Assembly: GCA_017308515.1 (NCBI GenBank)
Contig: JAFKEN010000006.1
Location: forward strand, 292,479 to 356,478
Reading direction: 5' to 3'
DNA: 64,000 nucleotides
DNA from: Actinomycetales bacterium
GTDB lineage: Bacteria; Actinomycetota; Actinomycetes; Actinomycetales; Microbacteriaceae
Below, in pieces: positions 17,148-27,665 of this stretch. A program made the translations under genes and the position numbers. The number at the start of each line of letters is the position of its first letter. Within the stretch, counting starts at the first letter, position 1. Below the pieces are notes generated by a model. The model saw only the letters and a list, made by a program, of their open reading frames with translations, did no database searches and was not told the origin of the DNA.

Positions 17148-18206
17148 ATGTCGACACCACCCGCCGCCCGTGACCTGTTCCTGGGCGAGATCCTCGAGCA
17201 GCCGGATGCGATCCGCAGCGCCGCGGACGGTCTCGCCCGCCAGGGCGACGCCCTCGATCGGATCGCCCGGCGGGTCGTCGAGGGCGCGCCGCTCGTGCTG
17301 ACCGGGATGGGCAGCTCCTTCGACGCCGTGCTCGGGCTGGCGAGCGTTCTCGGGCGCGCCGGGATCCCGGCGGTCTGCGCGACCGCGGCCGAGCTGCTGC
17401 ACTTCCGGCTTGCCGCGATCCGGCCCGGCTCGCTCGTGCTGGTCGTCAGCCAGTCGGGGCTGAGCGCGGAGGCGGTGCGACTCGCCCAGGCCCTCGACGC
17501 GCGCGGCGACGTGACGATCGCGAGCGTCACGAACGGGCTCGAGAACGGGCTCGCGCCGATCGCCGACGTCGCGATCGACATGTCCGCGGGTGCCGAGGTC
17601 GGCCCCTCGACGAAGACGTTCGTCGCGACCCTGGTGGTGCTCGCCGCGATCGCGGGCCGCCTCGGGTCGGGCGGAGACGGGGTGGAGCTCGTCGACCGCG
17701 CACGGCGCGCGGCGGAACGGATGGCGACGGCGCTCACCCGAGCGGAGCAGCGCGGTGCGGAGCTGGAGGACTGGTGGGGCGGCCGTCCCACGCTCGTGTT
17801 CGTCGGACGCGGTGCGGGGCTGGCCGCGGCGGAACTCGCGGCGCTCGTCGTCAAAGAAGCGGCGCACGTCGGGGCCTTCGCACTGGAGAGCGCGGAGTTC
17901 CGGCACGGGCCGATGGAGATGGCCGGTCCCGACCTCGCGGTCGCGATCATCGACGTCGAGCCCGCGACCTCGCATCTCGAGGCGGGACTCGCCGACGATC
18001 TGCGTCGCGCCGGCGCCGCGGTGCTCACGGTCGGAGCCGCCGACTCAGCCGTCGCGCCGTCGCGCGACGGTCTCGTCGGCGATCCCCTTCTCGATGCAGC
18101 GATCGCGACCGCACCCCTGCTGCTGCTGTGCTGGAGGCTGTCGACCCGCCGCGGCGATGCTCCTGGTCAGTTCCGCGTCGGCACCAAGACGACCACGAAG
18201 GAGTGA
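17148..18206 (+). CDS. SIS-domain sugar-phosphate isomerase/deaminase (GlmS isomerase-like)
   Basis: A 352-residue protein with two SIS domains. EILEQPDAIRSAADGLA at the start, VVSQSGLSAEAVRLA near residue 102, and KEAAHVGAFALESAEFRHGPMEM near 235-257 match the isomerase half of GlmS (SQSGET, then E-x-KHGP). The glutaminase half is absent, as in AgaS, NagB-II and FrlB, which deaminate or deglycate amino-sugar or fructosamine 6-phosphates. The ATG at 17148 was chosen because GAAGGA lies six bases before it; an ATG six bases earlier overlaps the permease stop but lacks spacing. In this operon it likely processes the phosphorylated product of the ROK kinase. Confidence 0.85.
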   Translation: MSTPPAARDLFLGEILEQPDAIRSAADGLARQGDALDRIARRVVEGAPLVLTGMGSSFDAVLGLASVLGRAGIPAVCATAAELLHFRLAAIRPGSLVLVVSQSGLSAEAVRLAQALDARGDVTIASVTNGLENGLAPIADVAIDMSAGAEVGPSTKTFVATLVVLAAIAGRLGSGGDGVELVDRARRAAERMATALTRAEQRGAELEDWWGGRPTLVFVGRGAGLAAAELAALVVKEAAHVGAFALESAEFRHGPMEMAGPDLAVAIIDVEPATSHLEAGLADDLRRAGAAVLTVGAADSAVAPSRDGLVGDPLLDAAIATAPLLLLCWRLSTRRGDAPGQFRVGTKTTTKE

Positions 18207-18208
18207 CG

Positions 18209-20185
18209 GTGGCGAACTACCGAATGGCCGGACGGCTCCTGACCGACCCCACCGGGGCGGTCCACCTGCCCGTCGGGGTGCACTACGTGCCGCGCTCGGG
18301 TCCGGACTGGCCCTGGCGCACCGGCGCCGCCGAGTTCGCGGAGGCGTTCCGGGCGATCGCGGCCGCGGGCCTGGACGCGGTGCGGTTCGACATCATCTGG
18401 GCCGCGGTGGAACCGGAACCCGGGCGCTACGACGCCGCCCATCTGGCCGAGCTGGACCGCATCCTGGAGGCCGCCGCCCGCAGCGGGCTCAGCGTGCATC
18501 CGACGCTCTTCGTCGGCGGCGAAGTGGGCGACGCGTACTGGGATCTGCCCTGGGCGCGGAACCGGAACCCACACCGCGACGCCGAGCTGCTCGAGCTGCA
18601 GGCGGCGCAGGCGGCGATGCTCGCGCGCCGCTGGCGCGGGCACGAGGCGCTGCTGGCGTGGGATCTCACCGACGAGCCGCCGTTCTGGATCTACTCCGAC
18701 CAGACCGGCGATGACGACGCCCGGGTCTGGACCCGCACGATCGTCGAGGCGATCCGGTCCGAGGACCCGGAGCGCCTCATCACGATCGGGACCGCGTCGC
18801 AGGAGGTCGACCACGGCCCGTTCCGCGCCGACGTCGTGGCCGACCTCCTCGACTTCGCGTGCGTGCACCCGTACCCGATCTACTCCCCGGAGCTGTATCC
18901 GGATCGGCTGCGCGCACGTCGGATGACCCAGTCCGCCGCCTTCGAGACCGCGCTCGCGCGCGGGGCGGGCCGCGAGGTCATGGTGCACGAGTTCGGCGCC
19001 TCCTCGACGCAGTACGCCCCGGAGGCGGTCCGGGACTACGACCGGCTGCTGGTCGGGACCTCGTTCGCCGCGGGGGCGATCGGCTACTACGCCTGGTGCT
19101 GGACCGACGCCGAGACCGCCGCGTACCGCCGCGCCCCCTACTCCCGGATGCCCCACGAGACCCAGTTCGGCCTCGTCGACCGCGACGGCGCCGAGCGCCC
19201 GCGACTCGCGGCGCTGCGCCGGTTTCGGGAGCAGCTCGGCGGCCTCGACCTGGACGGGCTGATCGCGCACGGTCCGCGCCTCGACGCGGTGCTCCCGGTG
19301 CCACGGGAGTTCGCCGCACCCTACGACGAGTCCGGCTACGAGCTGGGCGTGCCGAGCCCCTACACTCCGGCGGAGCGGATCTGGGATCCGCAGCGCTCGG
19401 TGACGCCGCTCATACGAGGCCTGCTCAACGGCCACGTGCTCGCGGCCCGCGCAGGACTGTCGGTGGCGTTCCCGCGCGAGGGTGGCGAGTTCCCGGCCGC
19501 CGGGGTCATCCTCGTCCCCGCGCCGCTGTCGAGTACGACCCAGTCGCTGCTGCACCTGCGTCCCGACTTCTGGCCTGCGGCCGCGGAGCGGGTCGCCGAG
19601 GGCGCGGTGCTGTACCTGTCGCTGTCGGCGGAGACCGCGATCCCCGACCTGGCGGACCTGGCCGGGGTCGAGATCGTCGATCGCGCTCCCGTCGCCGACC
19701 TGCTGGAACTGCACGGGGAGTCGGAGCTCGGGGGTCTCGCCTCGGGCGAGCCGATCCGGATCCGGGACGGCCATGACGCGCATCACCTGCGCGGAGTCGA
19801 GCTCGACCTCCGCGGCGCCGAGGTGCTGGCCCGCAGCGGCGACGGGCGTCCCGTGCTCACGGTGGCGCGGCGCGGACGCGGCGCGGTGGTGGTCTGCGCC
19901 CACCCGATCGAACTGCTGCTCGCCGCCGTCCCCGACGCGCACGGCCCCGCCGACGGCAGCCATCGGATCTACCGCGCGATCGCCGAGCTGGCCGGGATCA
20001 CCCGCCCGCACCACCCGGAGACCTCACGCGGCGACCTGAGCGGGCCCCGCGGTGCGCTCACGGTGCTGGCCAACCACGCGGCGGAGCCGCTCGAGGTCGA
20101 GGTGATGGATCCGTCGGGAGGTGGTCGCCCCGTGACCCTGGCACTGGAGCCGTACGGCGTGCGGTGGCACGCCTGGCCCGCCTGA
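18209..20185 (+). CDS. GH42-like clan A glycoside hydrolase
   Basis: A 658-residue cytoplasmic protein (no signal peptide). The N-terminal TIM barrel has AVRFDIIWAAVEPEPGRYD, WDLTDEPPFW near residue 151 (E of DEP as probable acid/base) and REVMVHEFGASS near 255 (E as probable nucleophile). From about residue 400 a second domain (RGLLNGHVLAARAGLSVAF, VILVPAPLSS) resembles the class I amidotransferase-like trimerisation domain of GH42 beta-galactosidases, and a small beta domain ends the protein. The exact GH family is uncertain. GTG at 18209 follows GAAGGA by six bases. It closes the operon and probably hydrolyses the imported oligosaccharide. Confidence 0.75.
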   Translation: MANYRMAGRLLTDPTGAVHLPVGVHYVPRSGPDWPWRTGAAEFAEAFRAIAAAGLDAVRFDIIWAAVEPEPGRYDAAHLAELDRILEAAARSGLSVHPTLFVGGEVGDAYWDLPWARNRNPHRDAELLELQAAQAAMLARRWRGHEALLAWDLTDEPPFWIYSDQTGDDDARVWTRTIVEAIRSEDPERLITIGTASQEVDHGPFRADVVADLLDFACVHPYPIYSPELYPDRLRARRMTQSAAFETALARGAGREVMVHEFGASSTQYAPEAVRDYDRLLVGTSFAAGAIGYYAWCWTDAETAAYRRAPYSRMPHETQFGLVDRDGAERPRLAALRRFREQLGGLDLDGLIAHGPRLDAVLPVPREFAAPYDESGYELGVPSPYTPAERIWDPQRSVTPLIRGLLNGHVLAARAGLSVAFPREGGEFPAAGVILVPAPLSSTTQSLLHLRPDFWPAAAERVAEGAVLYLSLSAETAIPDLADLAGVEIVDRAPVADLLELHGESELGGLASGEPIRIRDGHDAHHLRGVELDLRGAEVLARSGDGRPVLTVARRGRGAVVVCAHPIELLLAAVPDAHGPADGSHRIYRAIAELAGITRPHHPETSRGDLSGPRGALTVLANHAAEPLEVEVMDPSGGGRPVTLALEPYGVRWHAWPA

Positions 20186-20196
20186 GAAGGGCGGGC
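20176..20196. terminator. Hairpin between convergent glycosidase and pyrophosphatase genes
   Basis: A 7-bp stem GCCCGCC/GGCGGGC with a 7-base loop that contains the glycosidase stop codon. It could serve both directions; there is no U-tract. Confidence 0.4.
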
Positions 20197-20197
20197 T

Positions 20198-20683
20198 TCA
20201 GTGCCCGGGGAAGGCCTCGATCGCCTTCTGGATGAGACCCTCGGCCTCGGCCCTGTCGCCCCAGCCCTCGGTCTTGACCCACTTGCCGGGCTCGAGGTCC
20301 TTGTAGTGCTCGAAGAAGTGCTCGATCTCCTTGACCGTGTACTCCGGGATGTCGCCGACGTCCTGGATCCAGTCCCAGCGCGGGTCGCCCGCCGGCACGG
20401 CGATCACCTTCGCGTCGCCGCCGCCGTCGTCGGTCATCTTGAACACCCCCACGGGTCGCACGTCGACGCCGACGCCGGGGAAGAGCGGGTACTCGAGCAG
20501 CACGAGCACGTCGAGCGGGTCGCCGTCCTCGCCGAGGGTGTCGTCGAAGAAGCCGTAGTCGGTCGGGTAGACGAAGCCCGTGTAGAGCACCCGGTCGAGC
20601 TTGACCTTGCCGGTCTCGTGATCCACCTCGTACTTGTTGCGGCTGCCCTTGGGGATCTCGATCGTCGCGGCGTACTCGCCCAT
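20198..20683 (-). CDS. ppa: Inorganic pyrophosphatase (family I)
   Basis: A 161-residue soluble enzyme that hydrolyses pyrophosphate and pulls biosynthetic reactions forward. Conserved elements are [16 protein letters not shown] (substrate lysine and arginine), [12 protein letters not shown], and the metal-binding [10 protein letters not shown] near residues 57-66. Length is normal for the bacterial hexameric form. The start at 20683 follows AGGAG at eight bases; the much longer frame upstream is antisense to tilS and not coding. It diverges from tilS. Confidence 0.97.
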   Translation of the reverse strand: MGEYAATIEIPKGSRNKYEVDHETGKVKLDRVLYTGFVYPTDYGFFDDTLGEDGDPLDVLVLLEYPLFPGVGVDVRPVGVFKMTDDGGGDAKVIAVPAGDPRWDWIQDVGDIPEYTVKEIEHFFEHYKDLEPGKWVKTEGWGDRAEAEGLIQKAIEAFPGH

Positions 20684-20719
20684 GTCTGCTGCTCCTGATG
20701 ACGGGGTGGGATGCGCCGA

Positions 20720-20725
20720 TAACGT
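20720..20725 (+). promoter_or_regulatory. Candidate -10 hexamer for leaderless tilS
   Basis: TAACGT with exactly six bases to the ATG of tilS and no ribosome-binding site between. Confidence 0.5.
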
Positions 20726-20731
20726 TAGCCG

Positions 20732-21757
20732 ATGGCCGACCGCCCCCGACTGACGCCCGCGATCGCCGACGTGCGCCGCGCGGTGCGGGCGGCGCTCGAC
20801 CCGCTGCCGGACGGCGCGCTCGTGCTCGTCGCGCTGAGCGGCGGCGGCGACTCCCTCGCGCTCGCCGCGGCGGCCGCGTTCGAGGCGCCGCGCGGAGGGC
20901 GCCGTGCGGGCGCCGTCATCGTGGATCACGCCCTCCAGCCCGCCTCCGCCGAGACCGCCGCGCGGGTCGCCGAGCAGGCCCGCGCCCTGGGTCTGCACCC
21001 GGTGCGCGTCGAGCGTGTCGAGGTCGGCGCGGAGGGGGGGCCCGAGGCGGCCGCCCGCGCCGCGCGCTACGCGGCCCTCGACCGGGCCGCCGCCGAGGAG
21101 GGCGCGGCCGCGGTGCTGCTCGCCCACAGCCTCGACGACCAGGCCGAGACGGTGCTGCTGGGCCTCGCGCGGGGCTCGGGCGCGACGAGCCTGCACGGCA
21201 TGGCCGCGGTGTCGGGCCGCTACCTCCGCCCGCTGCTGGGCCTTCGCCGCGCGACGCTGCGGCAGGCGTGCCTCGACGCCGGGCTCGAACCGTGGGACGA
21301 CCCCCACAACGCCGACCCCGCCTACGCGCGCGTGCGGGTTCGCACCGAGGTGCTGCCGACGCTCGAGCGGGAGCTCGGCCCCGGCGTCGCGGAGGCGCTC
21401 GCGCGCACCGCCGAGCAGCTGCGGGAGGACGCGGCGGCCCTCGACGCGATGGCCGACGAGACCCTCGAGGATCTCGTCGAACTCGAGGAGGCGGGTCTCT
21501 CGCTCGGCGTCGCGGCGCTCGCCGCGAACCCGCCCGCGCTGCGCCAGCGGATGCTGCGCCGCGCGGTGGAGCACGAGTTCGGCGTCGGGCTGACCCGCGC
21601 CCAGACGCTCGAGCTGGTCCGCCTCGTCACCGACTGGCACGGGCAGGGGCCGATCGACCTGCCGGGGCTGCGCGCCTCGCGGCGGGGTGCGCGCATCCAC
21701 CTCGTCGCGACGACCGCGGGCGAGCTCACCGGCGAGAAGCCCCCGCACGAGCACTGA
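20732..21757 (+). CDS. tilS: tRNA(Ile)-lysidine synthetase
   Basis: A 341-residue N-type ATP pyrophosphatase. The [19 protein letters not shown] segment near residue 35 is the PP-loop (family SGGxDS), and [22 protein letters not shown] near 120-140 is the second TilS signature. The enzyme changes the wobble C34 of tRNA-Ile(CAU) to lysidine so that it reads AUA. The length, without the full C-terminal tRNA-binding domain of E. coli TilS, is usual for actinobacteria. hpt follows after 35 bases, the order seen in many Gram-positive genomes (tilS-hpt-ftsH). Confidence 0.95.
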   Translation: MADRPRLTPAIADVRRAVRAALDPLPDGALVLVALSGGGDSLALAAAAAFEAPRGGRRAGAVIVDHALQPASAETAARVAEQARALGLHPVRVERVEVGAEGGPEAAARAARYAALDRAAAEEGAAAVLLAHSLDDQAETVLLGLARGSGATSLHGMAAVSGRYLRPLLGLRRATLRQACLDAGLEPWDDPHNADPAYARVRVRTEVLPTLERELGPGVAEALARTAEQLREDAAALDAMADETLEDLVELEEAGLSLGVAALAANPPALRQRMLRRAVEHEFGVGLTRAQTLELVRLVTDWHGQGPIDLPGLRASRRGARIHLVATTAGELTGEKPPHEH

Positions 21758-21780
21758 TCCGAGCCGCCCGAGACCCCGGT

Positions 21781-21786
21781 TAGGCT
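21781..21786 (+). promoter_or_regulatory. Candidate -10 hexamer for leaderless hpt
   Basis: TAGGCT with exactly six bases to the hpt ATG. It would allow expression of hpt independent of tilS. Confidence 0.5.
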
Positions 21787-21792
21787 CGCGGC

Positions 21793-22344
21793 ATGGACGT
21801 GAGCGACGTCGAGTCCGACCTCACCGAGGTGCTGTACACCGAGGAGCAGATCCACGAGAAGATCGCCGAGCTCTGCCGGCGCATCGAGCTCGACTACGCG
21901 GGGCAGACGCCGCTGCTGGTCGGGGTGCTGAAGGGCGCCGTCATGGTGATGGCCGACCTCGCGCGCGAGCTCTCCATCGACGTGGAGATGGACTGGATGG
22001 CGGTCAGCTCCTACGGCTCCAGCACGCAGTCGAGCGGCGTCGTGCGCATCCTCAAGGACCTCGACACCGAGCTCGAGGGCCGGCACGTGCTCATCGTCGA
22101 GGACATCGTCGACTCGGGGCTGACCCTCGACTGGCTGCGGAAGAACCTCGCCAGCCGCGGCCCCGCGTCGCTCGAGATCTGCGCCCTGCTGCGCAAGCCG
22201 GAGGCGGCGAAGGTCGAGATCGACGCGAAGTACGTCGGCTTCGAGATCCCCAACGCCTTCGTCGTCGGCTACGGGCTCGACTACGCCGAGCGCTACCGCA
22301 ACCTGCGCGCCATCGGCGTGCTCGCCCCGCACGTCTACAGCTAG
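21793..22344 (+). CDS. hpt: Hypoxanthine phosphoribosyltransferase
   Basis: A 183-residue type I phosphoribosyltransferase that salvages hypoxanthine or guanine to IMP or [20 protein letters not shown] near residues 98-114 is the PRPP-binding loop; [17 protein letters not shown] and the dimer-loop [11 protein letters not shown] are also conserved. Length is normal. It lies between tilS and ftsH, with a short DUF4287 gene inserted between hpt and ftsH. Confidence 0.97.
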   Translation: MDVSDVESDLTEVLYTEEQIHEKIAELCRRIELDYAGQTPLLVGVLKGAVMVMADLARELSIDVEMDWMAVSSYGSSTQSSGVVRILKDLDTELEGRHVLIVEDIVDSGLTLDWLRKNLASRGPASLEICALLRKPEAAKVEIDAKYVGFEIPNAFVVGYGLDYAERYRNLRAIGVLAPHVYS

Positions 22345-22352
22345 GAGGCCCC

Positions 22353-22646
22353 GTGTCGTTCCAGGCGTACCTCGACAACGTCGAGAAGATGACCGGGATC
22401 ACGCCCCGCCAGTTCATCGACCTCGCCCGGGCGAAGGGCTTCGACGCGAGCACGAAGGCGACCCCGATCCTGGCATGGCTCGCCGAGGACTACGGTCTCG
22501 GCCGCGGGCACGGTATGGCGCTCGTGCACGTGATCACGAAGGGCGACCGGATCGCGTCGACGCACGTCGGCACCGGCACGGCGCACTCCGACCCGAAGGA
22601 TCACCTCTGGCTCGACGGGGTCGCCACCAAGCCCGAGGGCTACTGA
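22353..22646 (+). CDS. DUF4287 domain protein
   Basis: A 97-residue soluble protein: SFQAYLDNVEKMTGITPRQF, then GFDASTKATPILAWLAEDYGLGRGH, which is the DUF4287 signature. The function is unestablished. The start is GTG at 22353, five bases after a full AGGAGG, only eight bases after the hpt stop, so it is co-transcribed with hpt. The C-terminal 30 residues are polar and less conserved. Confidence 0.85.
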   Translation: MSFQAYLDNVEKMTGITPRQFIDLARAKGFDASTKATPILAWLAEDYGLGRGHGMALVHVITKGDRIASTHVGTGTAHSDPKDHLWLDGVATKPEGY

Positions 22647-22673
22647 GCCGGAGGCTCCGCCTCCGCCTCCGGC
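22647..22673 (+). terminator. Hairpin after the hpt unit
   Basis: A 9-bp perfect stem GCCGGAGGC/GCCTCCGGC directly after the DUF4287 stop, with a 9-base loop and no U-tract. A TAGCCT hexamer about 35 bases on would restart transcription for ftsH. Confidence 0.5.
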
Positions 22674-22760
22674 GAACATCCAGCGGGGGCTCGATTCCCT
22701 CGCGGTAGCCTGGCAGCCACTCTCTCGAAGGGGGAACGGGCTCCCGCCCGCACACGGCTT

Positions 22761-24770
<2,010 letters not shown>

Positions 24771-24807
24771 GCCACGCCCGCGATCCGAACCGCACCGACC
24801 TGACCCC

Positions 24808-25395
24808 GTGAGCGTCGACATCCCGAGGGCCCGCGCCGCGGTCGCCGAACTGCTGCGCGCGGTCGGCGAGGATCCGGAGCGCCCGGCGCTCGCCTCCACC
24901 CCGCAGCGGGTCGCCGACGCCTGGGCCGAGCTGTTCGCGGGGGTCGGCGCCGACGCGGGAGCGCCGCTGCGCGACGACATCCCCGCGGGGGAGGCGGCCG
25001 GCGACCTGGTCGCGGTGCGCGACCTCGCGGTGCGCTCCATCTGCGAGCACCACCTGCTGCCCTTCCACGGCCGGGCGCACGTCGTGTACCGGCCCGCGGG
25101 GCGCATCGTCGGCTTCGGGCGGCTCGCCGCGGCGCTCGAGGTGCTCGCCGCCCGGCCGCAGCTGCAGGAGGGACTCGGCACCGAGTTCGCGGAGCTGGTC
25201 GAGCGCGAGCTCGGGGCGCGCGGCGTGCTCGTGGTGCTCGACGTGCGCCAGGAGTGCCTCGCCGCCCGCGGTGAGCGTCAGGCCTCGGCCTCGACCGTGA
25301 CCGTCGCCGCGCGCGGCGAGCTCGCCCGGCCCGAGGAGCGCGACGCCGCCCTCGCCCTGCTCGCGCTCGGCGCGGGGGAGGCGGTCGCGCCGTGA
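24808..25395 (+). CDS. folE: GTP cyclohydrolase I
   Basis: A 195-residue enzyme making 7,8-dihydroneopterin triphosphate, the first step of folate synthesis. ICEHHLLPFHGRAHVVYRP near residues 75-93 has the zinc cysteine and histidines, VGFGRLAAALEVLAARPQLQE the active-site helix, and QECLAARG near 150 the second zinc cysteine. The family's usual T residue in RGV is not obvious but the rest is intact. The GTG start lies 37 bases after ftsH. Its stop overlaps the next gene by four bases. Confidence 0.95.
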   Translation: MSVDIPRARAAVAELLRAVGEDPERPALASTPQRVADAWAELFAGVGADAGAPLRDDIPAGEAAGDLVAVRDLAVRSICEHHLLPFHGRAHVVYRPAGRIVGFGRLAAALEVLAARPQLQEGLGTEFAELVERELGARGVLVVLDVRQECLAARGERQASASTVTVAARGELARPEERDAALALLALGAGEAVAP

Positions 25396-26561
25396 CCCTC
25401 GTGATGGGCATCGTCAACGTGACGCCCGACTCCTTCAGCGACGGCGGGCGATATCTCGACGCCGACGCCGCGGTCGCGCACGGCCGCGCGCTCGTCGCCG
25501 CGGGCGCGGACCTGCTCGACATCGGCGGCGAGTCGACCCGGCCCGGCGCCGAGCCCGTCGACTCCGCCGAGGAGCTCGCCCGCGTGCTCCCCGTCGTGGG
25601 GGGCCTCGCCTCGGCGGGCGTGCCGCTCAGCATCGACACCCGCCGCGCCGAGGTCGCCGAGCCCGCGCTCGCGGCGGGCGCGACGATCGTCAACGACGTC
25701 TCCGGCGGCGAGGATCCGGCGATGGCCCCGCTCGTCGCGGCGACCGGCGCCGACTGGGTGCTCATGCACGCGCGCGGCCCGGCCGCGACTCGCGCCGAGT
25801 ACGGCGACGCGGTCGCGGAGGTGCGCGCGGAACTGCTCGCGCGGCGTGACGCCGCCGTCGCGGCCGGCGTCGACCCGGCGCGGATCGTGCTCGACCCGGG
25901 GATCGGCTTCGCGAAGGATCCGACGCACAACTGGGCGCTGCTCGCCGCGACCGCCGAGCTCGCGGGGCTCGGGCACCGGCTGCTCGTCGGGGCCTCCCGC
26001 AAACGCTTCCTCGGCGAGCTGCCGGGGTCGGCCGAACCGGGGGAGCGCGACCTCGCCACCGCCGCCGTCTCCGCGCTCGTCGCCGAGCGCGGAGCGTGGG
26101 CGGTGCGCGTCCACGACGTCGCGGGCACCCGCACGGCGCTCGCGGTGGCCGCCGCGATGGGGGCCGGGGTGTCGGCGGGCGATGGGGCGGGGGCCGCGGC
26201 CTCGGACGAGATCCGTCTGACCGGGCTGCGCTGCCGCGCCCACCACGGGGTGTTCGACCACGAACGCCGCGACGGGCAGGAGTTCGTCGTCGACGTCGTG
26301 CTCCGACTGCCGCTCGCGGCCGCCGCCGCGGGCGACGACCTCGGCGCGACCGTGCACTACGGCGTGCTCGCCGAGCGGATCGTGGCGTCCGTCGAGCGCG
26401 ATCCGGTCGACCTCATCGAGACGGTCGCCGAGCGCGTCGCCGACGTGGCCCTCGGCTTCCCGCCGGTGCGCGAGGTGGTCGCCACCGTGCACAAGCCGGA
26501 CGCCCCGATCGGACCGCCCTTCGGCGACGTCGCGGTGACCGTCGTGCGGAGCCGGCGATGA
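25392..26561 (+). CDS. folP: Bifunctional dihydropteroate synthase / dihydroneopterin aldolase fusion
   Basis: A 389-residue fusion. Residues 1-265 are dihydropteroate synthase: MGIVNVTPDSFSDGG, DIGGESTRPGA, NDVSGG and GASRKRFLGEL are all present, so pterin and pABA sites are intact. After an Ala/Gly linker (about 266-275) residues 276-389 are dihydroneopterin aldolase: LTGLRCRAHHGVFDHERRDGQ, then TVHYGVLAERI and LIETVAERVADVAL, with the catalytic glutamate of the LIE motif and the C-terminal VHKPDAPI lysine. In most relatives folP and folB are separate, adjacent genes. No internal stop or frameshift is seen. It overlaps folE and folK by four bases on either side. Confidence 0.93.
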   Translation: MTLVMGIVNVTPDSFSDGGRYLDADAAVAHGRALVAAGADLLDIGGESTRPGAEPVDSAEELARVLPVVGGLASAGVPLSIDTRRAEVAEPALAAGATIVNDVSGGEDPAMAPLVAATGADWVLMHARGPAATRAEYGDAVAEVRAELLARRDAAVAAGVDPARIVLDPGIGFAKDPTHNWALLAATAELAGLGHRLLVGASRKRFLGELPGSAEPGERDLATAAVSALVAERGAWAVRVHDVAGTRTALAVAAAMGAGVSAGDGAGAAASDEIRLTGLRCRAHHGVFDHERRDGQEFVVDVVLRLPLAAAAAGDDLGATVHYGVLAERIVASVERDPVDLIETVAERVADVALGFPPVREVVATVHKPDAPIGPPFGDVAVTVVRSRR

Positions 26562-27142
26562 GCGCCGTGAGCGTCGATCCGGGGGTCGCTCCCGCGGCTC
26601 CGGTGCGCGCCGTCGTCGCGCTCGGCGCGAACCTCGGCGATCGCGGCCGCACGCTCCAGGCGGCGGTGCGCGACCTCGCCGACGCCGAGAGGGTCGAGCT
26701 GCTCGCGGTCTCGGCCGTGCTCGAGAACCCCGCACTCAAGCCCGACGGGCTCGACGCCTCCGCGCCGCCCTACCTCAACGCGGTCGTGCTGCTGCGCACC
26801 GGCCTCGCCCCGCTCGCGCTGCTCGACGTGCTGCTCGCCGTCGAGCAGCGCCACGGGCGCGTCCGCGCCGAGCACTGGGGCGATCGCACGCTCGACCTCG
26901 ACCTCATCGACTACGACGGCCGCGTCCTCGACGCGCCGCGCCTGACGCTGCCGCACCCGCGGGCCCACGAGCGCGACTTCGTGCTCGTGCCGTGGCGGCA
27001 GGTGGATCCCGATGCCGTGCTGCCCGGCTACGGGCGCATCGACGAGCTGCCGGCCGCGCATCCGCTCGGCGTCGGCAGCGACTTCGGGGGCACGGAGTCC
27101 GGGGGCACCGAGTTCGGGATCGGCCCCGAGGGGGCGCCGTGA
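26558..27142 (+). CDS. folK: HPPK, 2-amino-4-hydroxy-6-hydroxymethyldihydropteridine diphosphokinase
   Basis: A 194-residue enzyme that pyrophosphorylates hydroxymethyl-dihydropterin before condensation with pABA. ALGANLGDRGRTLQAAVRDL near residues 22-41, then GRVRAEHWGDRTLDLDLIDY near 105-124 and LPHPRAHERDFVLVPW near 133-148 are the conserved ATP and pterin sites. The last 25 residues are a Gly/Glu/Thr-rich tail. ATG at 26558 overlaps the folP/B stop as ATGA. Confidence 0.95.
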   Translation: MSAVSVDPGVAPAAPVRAVVALGANLGDRGRTLQAAVRDLADAERVELLAVSAVLENPALKPDGLDASAPPYLNAVVLLRTGLAPLALLDVLLAVEQRHGRVRAEHWGDRTLDLDLIDYDGRVLDAPRLTLPHPRAHERDFVLVPWRQVDPDAVLPGYGRIDELPAAHPLGVGSDFGGTESGGTEFGIGPEGAP

Positions 27143-27627
27143 CCCGCACGAGCCCGGTGCTGCTGCTCGCCTTCGGCGTGGTCGGCGGCGCGCTCGCCGT
27201 CATCGCGCAGGGCGCGCTCGCGGCGCTCAGCCTGCCGAAGCTGCGCCCCGACTACCCGGTGGCGATCTCGTTCCTGCTGATCGGCGTCTTCGCCGTCGTG
27301 CTCGCCGTGCCGGTCTGGCGCACCACCCGCGGCCACCGCACCGGCTCGATCGACCCCTTCTACGCGACCCGCGTGCTCATGATCGCGAAGTCCTCCGCCA
27401 TCGTCGGCGCCCTCGTGACCGGCGCCGGCGCGGGGCTGCTCGGCGAGCTGCTCGCGCGGGCGGTGCCACCGGGCGGCGACCTGCTCGCGCGCATGATCGT
27501 GTTCCTCGTCGCGGGGGTCGCCCTGCTCGCCGGCGGGCTCGTCGCCGAGCACCTGTGCACGGTGCCGCCCGACGATCGCGACGACGAGAAGCCCGGCGGC
27601 GGTCCCAGCGGGCCGGTCGCCGCGTGA
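27139..27627 (+). CDS. DUF3180 integral membrane protein
   Basis: A 162-residue protein with four hydrophobic segments (about residues 8-28, 42-60, 82-102 and 112-135) and a polar, Asp/Pro/Gly-rich tail. LPKLRPDYPVAISFL and DPFYATRVLMIAKSSAIVGA are conserved in actinobacterial DUF3180 proteins, which regularly follow folK. The function is unknown. The GTG start overlaps the folK stop as GTGA, so it is translationally coupled to the folate genes. Confidence 0.85.
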   Translation: MTRTSPVLLLAFGVVGGALAVIAQGALAALSLPKLRPDYPVAISFLLIGVFAVVLAVPVWRTTRGHRTGSIDPFYATRVLMIAKSSAIVGALVTGAGAGLLGELLARAVPPGGDLLARMIVFLVAGVALLAGGLVAEHLCTVPPDDRDDEKPGGGPSGPVAA

Positions 27628-27665
27628 CGCCGCCGAGCACCGGGGCGCGCGCTAGCGTGGAGCCG

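Noticed and set aside
20684-21754. In-frame upstream extension of the pyrophosphatase gene
   Set aside because: It is antisense to tilS, and the true start has a good ribosome-binding site and matches the family N-terminus.
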